Shown one piece after another: positions 35,201-46,400 of a DNA stretch of 48,877 nt (position 1 is its first letter; each line of letters opens with the position of its first letter). The DNA comes from Symbiodinium natans (lineage: Eukaryota > Sar > Dinophyceae > Suessiales > Symbiodiniaceae). A program made the position numbers and the translations under genes. The notes under the pieces were generated by a model, which was not told the DNA's origin, ran no database searches, and saw nothing but the letters and a program-made list of their open reading frames with translations. Where the stretch lies: NCBI GenBank assembly GCA_905221605.1, contig CAJNDS010000220.1, positions 145,001 through 193,877 on the forward strand, in the 5' to 3' direction.

Positions 35201-38200
35201 TGGGCGAAGAAGCCCTGGCCAAGTGGGCGCAGCATGTCCTGCAAGGAGAAAAAAGCGCGGGACTTGTGAAAGCACCGACTGGCATTCATTTTTGATTGCT
35301 GCTCGTTAATTGTGCAGCCTTCTTCCGGGCACGTCCCCAGAGACATCAATTTTTTGCGGGGACCGGGGCGGGGCAACGAGGGGCCAACGACCCGTAATTG
35401 TCGTGTCACCGTTTAGGGTCCGTACTGGGGGCTTTATGTGATAGAATCTTCAACCCTGCTCAGCCACCCCTTCGCTCCAGACACAGACGATGGCCCAACT
35501 CCCTGAACCCAACAGATCGGCAGAAGGCATCTGAGCTTGCTCTGCGCAGGTGGTGTCCATGTACTGCTGGTGCTACGTCTACTTGTGGACCGGTGCCTAG
35601 TGATTCGGGTGGCGACGCCCTCGCATCCCAAGCGTTGACAAAAGAACGCTACATCCGAAGCCCTAAAGGCCACCTGAGTAGCCGAGTAGGAAATGTTGGC
35701 CTTCTTGGGGCTAGCTTAACCCCGGTACAATCCAAGGGTAAGCCAAGCCTCTCGCCGTTTCGTGCGGCTACCTTGGTCCTTAAACCCTGAATCTGAAAAC
35801 CCTAAACCCTGAACCCTAAACCCTCAACCCTAAACCCTAAACCCTAAACCCGAAACCCTAAATCCTCAACCCTCAACCCTCAACCCTCAGCCCTAAACCC
35901 TAAACCCTAAACCCAGAACCCTAAACCCTAAACCCTAAACCCGAGGACGAAGCCACTGGACGCCACCAAGCTCGATGAGCTGCTGGAGCTGGCTTGGGGC
36001 CCCCAGAGATTCTTGTGCTTCAGGGGGTTTAAGGTTTAGGGTTTAGGGTTTAGGGTTTCGGGTCTTGGGTTTAGGGTTTAGGGTGTTAGGGCTTAGGGCT
36101 TAGGGTTTAGGGTTTAGGGTCAGGGCTTTGGGGTTTGTAGTTTTACGGGTTTAGGGCTTTAAGGCTTGGGAAGGGATCGAGCCGGAAGAGAATCAATCCT
36201 AAACCCTGAGCCCTGAGCCCTAAGCCCCAAACGCCCTAAACCTACTTAGGGAGACTGTGCTTGCTATTGGTCGCTTGGACGAAGATTTGTCATCCAAACC
36301 AGTTGGGGCCACGGTGTTTGCGACTTGTCGTTGGCAAGAGGCGCTTCATTCCAAAGAACATAGGGGATGGTGCTTTGTCTGTGTCGCTTGGGAACAGGAT
36401 TTGATTCAAAGTCTTAGGGTGCGTGAAATATGTGAATACCAAATCACCACTTAGCAGGACGGTGCTTGCGATTTGTCGTTGGGAAGAGGCTTCCTTCCAA
36501 CTCTTCTGGGATTTGTTGTTGGTGTTTGGTCTGCGTGACGATAAGTCCTTGGGACATGGGGGGCGCTTGCGTTTTTGCGTAACTGTTGCAGAGACAGGCT
36601 CATACAAGATGTTAGGGGTTTATGCTTGTGATGTGTCGTTTCAGAAGACAACTTGTTTCACTATCTTAGAAGTCCGGAGCGTCTAGGCTTTGGCGCTTAG
36701 AGCTTCAGGTTTTAGATTTAGGGAATGGGGTTCGTGATTTCGAATGAAGATTAGTCTACAGAGACGAAGGTGGGAGGCAAAGCTTCCACGAAGTGTGTTG
36801 AGGGCCAGTGCACCCAACCAATTTCTTGACATTGCTTGGCAGCACAAGAGATGATGGGGGACAGCTACTGACAGCTCTGACATTGGGCTTGCTGCAACGT
36901 GCTAGCAACCGCTTGAGAACCCTAGACCCTAGACCCTAAACCCTAGACCCTAAACCCTAAACCCTAAACCCCAAACCCGAAACCCCAAAAAGCCCGAAGC
37001 CCCAAGCTCCGTTGCCTGAGGCAGAGCAGCTCCTTGAGCTCTCGTTCCAGTCCATGGAGCTGCAAGGCGGCTTAGGGTTTAGGGTTTAGGGTTTAGGGTT
37101 TAGGGTTTAGGGTTTAGGGTTTAGGGTTTAGGGTTTAGGGTTTAGGGTTTAGGGTTTAGGGTTTAATGCCCATATAGAGTCGGAAGAATTACAAATATTG
37201 TTCCCTTATGGTCCCCATGTAACTATACTCCAATAACCCCCAAAACCCTGTTCTAACCATTAAGGCCCCTATAGGGAATTAGGGCCTCTGAAAGGGTATT
37301 TTCACTTTGGGATCCCAAATTTTCTGAACATGCACGTCGCCCCGCTCGGCCGGGCCGGGCGCGCAGAGCTTTGAGGTTTAGGGCCTATAGTTTGGAATGC
37401 TCCCCCTTATACTAGCAGTCCTTAATAGGGGAAACAACAACGGGGGGGGGGGGTACTACAATCCGTATTGAGGCTGTTCGTACAAGGGGGAACATCCCAA
37501 TCTGTCGTCACCTAAGCCCCCTAAAACCTCAACCCTAAACCCTGAACCCTAATCCCTAAACCCTAAACCCTAAAACCCTAAACCCTAAAACCCTAAACCC
37601 TGAACCCTGAACCCTCAAACCTCAAACCCTAAACCCTAAACCCGAAACCCGAAACCCTAAACACTAACCCCTAAACCCTAAGCCCTAAGCCCTAAGCCCT
37701 AAGCCCTAAGCCCTAAGCCCTAAGCCCTAAGCCCTAAGCCCTAAGCCCTAAGCCCTAAGCCCTAAGCCCTAAGCCCTAAGCCCTAAGCCCTAAGCCCTAA
37801 GTGAGGGCCTCACGAACAGAGCTCCACCTTAGGCCTTAGGGGTTTAGGGTTTTGGGTTTAGGGTGTAGGGTTTAGGGTTTAGGGTGTAGGGTAGGGTTTA
37901 GGCTCCCCTTCTCTTGAACTCGTTGAATTCAGGTGGGGAAAAATGTTTATTCCCTCAATACTTTAATGCAAAAACTTTGTGTCCTTTTCTGAATATAGAT
38001 GTAAACACACATCAAAGAATAACTAAATAAATAAATACATATAAGTATGAATAGATACTCATATGTATATATACAAAATTCATGATTTATATACGCATAT
38101 TGAGTCGAAAACACCACGAATCCAAGAGGAGGGGAGGGTGGAGGGAGGTTTTTAGCAAACCTTTTCTGTGGGTGCTTCGTGGCACTGAGTATGCTCGAAA

Positions 38201-40394
38201 GTTGCTCGAAGTGCTAGGGGGGACACAGCTTGAATGCCTCTGTTGACGCGCACATCCTTCAGGGTTCAGAAGCTCCAATCTAATCTCTAAGTTCTACACT
38301 GTCCACACCCCCCGGATTCTTCAATCCTCGAATCCACCAGACACTGCACCTGAACCCTGGTTGTGCAGACCTGCTCGGAGGCGTGGTGGCGGACAACTTG
38401 ACAAACCCAAACGCAACGTCGAGGCCGTGGGAGCTGCAGTGTAGGCTCCAGGGTTTTTAGGGTTTAGGGTTTCGCCTCCTCGAAAGGCTTTCGAACACAA
38501 TGTGGATGATGGTTTCGAGCAGCAAACATCTGCGTCAGGTACAAGGAATCCTTGAGGTCTCTAGGTGTTGAACGTGCACCCTACACGCAAAGCATGTCAT
38601 AAAGTCCAGAGTTTGCTGCTCTATTAGTGTTGTTTGGAGAACTGGTGCTCTGCTGCGCCCGCCAAGTTTGTTTTGTAGCCTTCGCTAGAACTGAATCTGA
38701 ACCGTCCTTTCAGATTCAAGAGCTGTCTTGAAACTGTCTTCGGAGCTGGTTGCCGACAGGCGGCCTTTGGGTAATTGATCCGTGGCCACGTACTCTGACA
38801 GGGGGAATGATGATACATCGTGTCTTCCAACCGCCCGCAGCATTCCTCGCCCTAGAAGCTCAGTGCACAAGCTCCGCCCAGTCTCCAGACGCTGCCATGA
38901 CTGCTTTGCTCGTCGTCATGTTCCTTCCGCAAATTGCCTTTGCGGGCAATGCCTTGCGTGGCTCGAACTCCTCGACGCTCCTGCTGGGGTCACAAATTGG
39001 TGCTTGGTGTGGCAATGGTGGTGGTTTGCCTGGCACTGATGCTTGCTTCATTCACAAGGGATGCTCCAATGCCGGCTACAGCCGGGACGCAGCAAATACC
39101 TGTGGTGTTGGTTGGTACTGCACAGATGGACAGTACGTTGACTCGACCACAGTCTTCGACACATGTGACATCCACCCAGACTGCTCCTGTGGCAAAGCTT
39201 CCTTCAAAGGAATTGGTGGCGTTGGTACCTGGATTTGTGATTGCAGCGACAGCCATGGCCAATCATGTGGCAACGGAGGTGGTTTGCCTGGCACTGACGC
39301 TTGCTTCATTCACAAGGGATGCTCCAATGCCGGTTACAGCCGCAACGCAGCAAATACCTGTGGTGTTGGTTGGTACTGCACGGATGGACAGTACGTTGAT
39401 TCGAACACGGACTTCGACACATGTGACATCCACCCAGACTGCTCCTGTGGCAAAGCTTCCTTCAAAGGAATTGCGGGCATTGGCACCTGGATTTGCGATT
39501 GCTGAAGCGTAGTCGCGTGCTCTTAATCTTTTGATGTAAAGCTAGCGCCTGTGGATCCGACAACGTTTTTCATAGGCTACGTGCTAGACCGAAGGTCGAC
39601 ATCAGCGTGTCACTGCTGCGTGTGTTTCCTCCCTGTACAGCTGTACAGAATGAGCAGATGCCTTCGCATGACACGAAAAAGGGAGCTTGTTGCGTGTCAT
39701 GTTAACCACAGACTCACAGACGACAAGTGCTTTCGTTCCTCTAGCAACGTCTCCCTGACATTGTAAGGCAGAAGCTGGCAATGCTGTCCGTGCTGGCCCG
39801 CTCCTCGCACTTCCCGCCGGAGTTCAAGGACCACAGTTCAGGCTTTAAGAACAACCGCCCAATCACCCCCTTGCCGCTTGGAATTCCACCTGAGGTCTGA
39901 GAGTGACTGAGTGACTGAAAACCCGTCTCACGCCTTTCGCTGGGACTCGCTCGGCAAACGATGCGCTTTGTTTGGGTAATAAAGCCCCTTCCCACGTAGA
40001 AAGCCTACTGGCCCGCGCAGGCCCCAAAGAGTGCAAGACCACTCGAGCATTCCATGAACATGGCACCGCTCCAAGACCACTCCATGCCAAGGGCACCCGC
40101 TCCAAGATGAACCCCCGAATGCATGCCAAAACCACTCCCAAGGAGCACCCCCCAAAGAGCACCCCCCAAAAAGGGCACCCCCAAAGGAAGAAAGGGACAG
40201 CCTGCGCTCCAGGAGTGCACGGGACCGAGGCGCGAGCACGTCGACATTTGCAAAACACCACAACACAAGTCCCCGTAGAAGGGATGCAAAGAAATATTAT
40301 ATGCATTCTATTATACATTACATTAATTATGCATAATATCATGCATTATATAATACACTATATTATACAACACAAATATATATATATATATATA

Positions 40395-40436
<42 letters not shown>

Positions 40437-43400
40437 TGGAACGAGGGAAGCCCAAGAAGTGCACCGGACCTGGACCTAGGCGGGAGTATGCGGAAGTGGG
40501 TTGGGCACTGGACGGGAGCGCCGGATACGTGTGCGTGCGCGCGCGACGTACGAATCCCGCAAGTCTCAGCACTCTTTGGGCAGAAAAAAAGTCTGGATCT
40601 CAAGAGGCTCTGAGCCTTCAACACTTAACCCTAAACCCCAACAGCGAGGCTCCCTTACAACACAAGACCCCTTTAAGCTTTTAACCCTAAACCTTTAAGC
40701 TTAAACCCTAGACCCTAGACCCTAAACCCTAAACCCTAAACCCTAAACCCAAAACCCCCCCAAGCCCCCTGCCAGGAGGTCTGCGCCGAGGTTTGCTCGA
40801 AGCTGCGGCCTCGGTCGTTCTCGAATCTTGAGGAGTAGGCTACCAAAGGGTTAGGGTTTAGGGTTTAGGGTTTAGGGTTTAGGGTTTAGGGTTTAGGGTT
40901 TAGGGTTTAGGGTTTAGGGTTTAGGGTTTGGGGTTTGGGGTTTGGGGTTTAGGGTTTAGGGTTTAGGGTTTAGGGTTTAGGGTTTAGGGTTTAGGGTTTA
41001 GGGTTTAGGGTTTAAGGCTGATGATGCCTTGAACGTGGGGGCTGTCCTGTATGATATTGCGGCACAGAAGCCAGCTATAAGAGGACCCCTATACTATACC
41101 TCAGAACACCCGCCCAACAACTGTCTGCTGTGACCCCAGAAACCCTAAACCGTAAACCCTGAACCCTGAACCCTGAACCCTGAACCCTGAACCCTAAACC
41201 CTGAACCCTGAACCCCGAACCCTGAACCGTAGTGCAGACGCAGGTCCGGCGACGCCGCGCTGTCGGCGTTGTCCACGAACGATCTGGTGAATGCGTGCTT
41301 GCCCCGACTTGTGTCGTTATGAAACCACCGTGAAATTAGCATGCTTACTTGCAAGTTCATGGGTAGTTATGAGTAGGGTTCTAAGTGGGGTGACTCTCAT
41401 AAAGAACCTTATTTAGGGTACTTATAACCCTACTTATAACTACCCATGAACCTGCAAGTAGTTAAGGCATACACTAGACCCTAAGCCTTTCGCTTCCTTA
41501 AGGGCCTTGTCCTAGATGTGGTAGGGACCTTTAAGGGTCTGGGGCTCTCGGGCGGCCGGAGGTCGGGGAGCACCTAGATCCCAGATCTCCCCACGAAGCC
41601 CCTGCATGTGCATTTAGAGTTTGGGGTTCGTTGTTTAGGGCTTGCGCTTGCCAAACCCTAAGCTCTCCACCCCAGCAAACACCCTAAACCCTAAAGGGCC
41701 TCGAAGTGGGTTTGCTTAAGGCTTTGGGGGTTTGGGCTGCGGGCTTTCGGGAAGTTTAGGGTATAGGGTCAAGGTGTTAGGACGGAAGTCGGGCCCCAGC
41801 TTAACGTTGGCATAACCGCCGGTCTTAAGCCAAAGGCTTCAGAGTTTCAGTTTTCGAGGCTCCTCATGCCCACTATGAAGACCCTAAAACCCCAAGACCC
41901 CTAAACCCCTGAACCCTAAAACCCCTAAAGCCCCCATGGGACCCCTAAAGGCCCTAAACCCTACAGCAAACTCCAGAAAGTTGGAACATGGTTTAAGGAT
42001 GACTGGAACTGAATTTCCCTTTAGTATACCTTTTATGGGGATAGGGATGTTACAACTACTGTAACCCTGGAAGGCCCAATACCCCCAAGCCCCTGAACCC
42101 TAAAACCCCATAAACCCCCCAAAAAGCCCCTGAACCCTAAAGGCCCTACAAACCTAAACCCTAAACCCTAAACCCAAAGCCCTAAACAGGTTCAACATCC
42201 ACCTCTGCACCGTCTTCGACGGCCCAGCGGCGCTGAAGCACTGGCTCACCGAAGATGCAGGCCCGGGGCTCCGGTTTTTTTTTTTTTTTGGGGGGGGGGG
42301 GGGGCTCAGAGGTACAGAGGGGGTTTAGGGGTTTGAGGTTTGGGGTTTAGGGTTTGGGGTTTGGGGTTTGGGGTTTAGGGTTGGGGGTTTAGGGTTTCGG
42401 GTTTAGGGTTTAAGGGGTTTGCAGGATGTAGGGGCATGTCGGGTTTCGGGTTGAGGCTGGGGAATTTTTTCGGCCACTGGGGGGGGGGGGGGGCACCATG
42501 TCGAGTTCAGAGGCTGGGGTTTAGTTAGAGTTCAGGGGTTCGGAAGTCACCCTCTCGGAGCTCCTGATTGTAAAGATCTGTGCCGAAGATAAGCAATGAA
42601 GTTTGATCTTACCGTAATCTTACCTTCGCGCAGATTCACAAGCAGCCATCTTAGTCAAGCCTACAACTGGTTCCTAGAAGCTGGAGAATCTAAGAAGGTC
42701 TAACAGAGGGTTTTCCACCGGGTTGAGAAGTTTCCTTAGCCCTAGGTTGGAGGTCTCATGGTCCAACCTGAATCCCAAACCTCAGAACTGAAATTCTACT
42801 GCACCCCTGAAAATGCCCCAGGGCCATGCCTGCAGCATTCTTTTCTCGACTCCTCCTGTGGTGGTATTAGGATCCCAAGCCCAGCTCTCCATGTTTGTAC
42901 GAACTGCCTCTTGTCCTACTCGTGCCATGCGCCGAGGCATGAGATCCTTCTTTCAGGCACGATGGGTCCCTGAAGCAGGGGCAGGAACAGTGTAGGTTCA
43001 AGGTTCATTGTTGCCGTTTGCCTTATCCCTCAACCCCAAACCTCGGATTAGGCTTTGGGGTGTAAGGTTCTCAAGGTCAAGGCTTGATAGGGTCAGGGCT
43101 TTCAGGTTTGAAAAAGGCTCGGGCCCCTAAACCCTAAACCCTAAACCCTAAACCCTAAACCCTAAACCCTAAACCCTAAACCCTAAACCCTAAACCCTAA
43201 ACCCTAAACCCTAAACCCTAAACCCTAAACCCTAACCCCGAAACCCTAACCCCTAAACCCTAAACCCTAAACCCTAAACCCTAAACCCTAAACCCTAAAC
43301 CCTAAACCCTAAACCCTAAACCCTAAACCCTAAACCCTAAACCCTAAACCCTAAACGCCAAACGCCAAACGCCAAACGCCAAACGCCAAACGCCAAACCC

Positions 43401-46400
43401 CAAACCCTAAACCCTAAACCCTAAACCCTAAGCCTAAACCCCAAACCCTGAGAAGTCCAGTGTCAGGTACACACCTCCCAGAAGTGGTATCAGAGGCGGG
43501 ACCTTGAGCGTGCAGCGCCCGGCACCTAGGACAGTCCGCCCGACGGAGGCAGCTGAAGACCATGAGGCGGAAGGTGGTGCAGAGCTTTAGGGTATAGGGT
43601 TTAGGGTTTAGGGCGGAAGGTGGTGCAGAGCTTTAGGGTTTGGAGTCTAGAGTTTGGGGTTTAGGGTTGGGGGTTTGGAGTTTGGGGTTTAGGGTTTGGG
43701 GTTTGGGGTTTCGAGCTTGGGGTTTTGAGCTTTGGGTGCGGGGGTCTGCGCTTGAGTTTCGTTTTTTTGCTTCCCCCCCCAGCTATGGGATTTAGAGACG
43801 TCGAAGGCTCTTCAAAGCTCAGATGTTGTCACAACTTAGGAGCATAATCATCTCATCAGCCCTCTACAAGACTACATAAGTGCAATATAAGCTGCCTAGT
43901 AGCATACCTAGTTGAGTTAGATAAGCTCATGTGTCAGGCAATGTTTGCGACCATGCCAGCAACTCCATGGGTACCTTGTAAGTGCAGCTGCTTGTGCGCA
44001 AACCGGCTACTCGCAGCTTGGTCTTTCCTTCTAAGCCACCTGAGCGCTGGCACTGCTATTCTGCGCCGTCTCTGCACGCGTGTTGCTTCTGTGGGATGTT
44101 CAACAAGTCTCTGGCCGAGGTTTTTGCAGTCTCCCGTCAGCAAGACGCTGAGGCCGTGCCTGTTGAGGGAGCTCCTGCGTTCTTGCATCATTGGGGCTGC
44201 CAAACTGCACTTGTTCTGTCGGGCTCCTGACCGAAGGCCTGAAGCGGCCTGTATACCGATTCGGCCAGCGGAAATATGATCCCTTCAATCTTTGAAAAGT
44301 TGCAGAACCGGAGCTTGGGCACGTAGAAAGGGGTCAAAGGACATCAGCAGCTTACCAGCACGCAGCGGCTGGCGATTTCGAGATGCCAGCCATTGCCAGC
44401 AGGGAAGCTGCGCATGGGTTCTGAGACTCTAAGAACTCACCTGAACCCTGAACCTTAATTGAACCCCCCTAAACCCTACACCCTAAACCCCACACCCTGA
44501 ACCCTCAACCCTGAGCCTTCTATCCCAGAAAAAAGCTCTCCCGGAGTGTCAGGCAGACGGCCGAGATGGAGAACCTCAACTTGCAGTTCTGCGAGCCGGG
44601 GCAGGCGATGCTTTCGGAGAGCTTTTTGGGGAGTTTAGGGTTTAGGGTTTAGGGTTTAGGGTTTAGGGTTTAGGGTTGGAGCTTTTTGGGAGTTTACTGA
44701 GTGTTGGAGTTAATACTTTTGTTTTGTTCTGGGTTCCTATCATAGCTACTTCTACCTAAAAGTATATACTATTTTCCAGGGTCTTCTCCAAAGTAGGGTT
44801 TAGGGTGAGGGTTGGGTTTTGGAGCTTTCGGGTTTTAGGTATTAGGGCTTCAGGATTTTTGGGGGTCTTGGGGTTCAGGGGTTAGGGTGTCAGGGCTTTC
44901 GGGAGGGCAGGATTAGAGCAGCTTCGCCCATCTGGTTACAACAGAGGCAAGTAATCACGGCAGTGGTACGAACAACAATCGGGTTTAGGGTTTAGGGTTT
45001 AGGGTTTAGGGTTTAAGGGATGTCTACTTTCGCCCTCCGACGTCTGAGGTGTACCACATGGAGCTGGTGTCGACGGATGCCAAGGAGCCCGTCCCTGCGA
45101 TCCCCAAACCCCCAGCCCTCCGGGCTGCTGGGTGTTACAGTTTAGGGTTTAGGGTTTAGGGTTTAGGGTTTAGGGTTTAGGGTTTAGGGAGCAGACGCGG
45201 GTCTGGCTTGCTCGAAAGTCTAAGTGACAGATGCCAGCGCCGTCCTTCGAAGAGTGTTAGCCAAGTGTTAGGCGACTCTCATACCTCTGGGCATAACACA
45301 ACGTCTCCCACAGGATCCGCATCCTGAATTCTAAACCACCCGAAATGCCCTAAAAGCCCTCAAGGGCCCTAAACCCCATGACAGCCCATGCCCTCACAGC
45401 CCTAAAACAGTTCCTTGAGCAGAACTTGACGAACACGCCAATTAGCTTGGGCGGATTGAAAAGCTCCGACGTTTGCTGACGTGCTCTGGGCTGGCTGCCT
45501 GACACCCGTCCCACATCCGCCAACCCTGAACCCTAAACCCTGAACCCTAAACCCTAAACCCTAAACCCTAAACCACTCAAAGTCGGGTTGCGAGTTGTGA
45601 GGAGCGCTTGGCGGCCCTCTCCGAGACGCCGCCCCTGGCAGTGATTTGCATCAAGTCCAAGGAGCCTTAGGGCCACTTAGGGTTTAGGGTTTAGGGTTAG
45701 GGTTCTTATGGCCCCCACTTAGAGCTACCCAGAACCTCCAAGTAGTTAGTAGTTTCATGCCCCAAGGGTTTAGGGTTTGGGGTTTGGGGTTTGGAGTTTG
45801 GGGTTTGGGGTTTAGGGTTTAGGGTTTAGGGTTTGGGGGCGGAACCGTCAGAGGAGCAGTTGCGGTGGTATGTGCCCATCACGGCACAAGCGGAGCCCAA
45901 CCAGGACTCGGGTGCCGATGCCTCTGGCGACGGCTGTTCAGGCTTCGGGATTCTGAGGGTTTAGGGTTTAGGGTTTAGGGTTTAGGGTTTAGGGTTTAGG
46001 GAGGGTTTAGGGTTTAGGGTTGGGGGCTAGGGGTTTAGGGTTTAGGGTTTAGGGTTTAGGGTTTAGGGTTGGGGACGAAAAGCCTTCATATGGGGGTTGA
46101 AGAAAGTCGGGGTACCCGTTCTTGGGGATCCCTTTAAAGGGATTCTATTCCATTTACGATTTGGGGTTTCAAAGGGTGCCCCAAAATGGTGGGGGCGTGC
46201 GTCTGGGCACCTGCGCATAGTTGCAGGACCCTGTTTACCAGTAACTTTGGCGATGGTTGAGACCCCTAAACCCCAAACCCGAAACTCCACCCTAAACCCT
46301 AAACATCCCTAAACCCTAAACCCCAAACCCCAAACCCCAAACCCGAAACCCTAAAGCCAAGCCCTGGAAAGCCCAAACCTGGGCTGGCAGGACCTTATGG

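Noticed and set aside
39863-40342. Overlapping open frames on both strands after 39.8 kb
   Set aside because: They come from a C/A-rich low-complexity stretch and TA repeats; the true exon here is 39768-39828.
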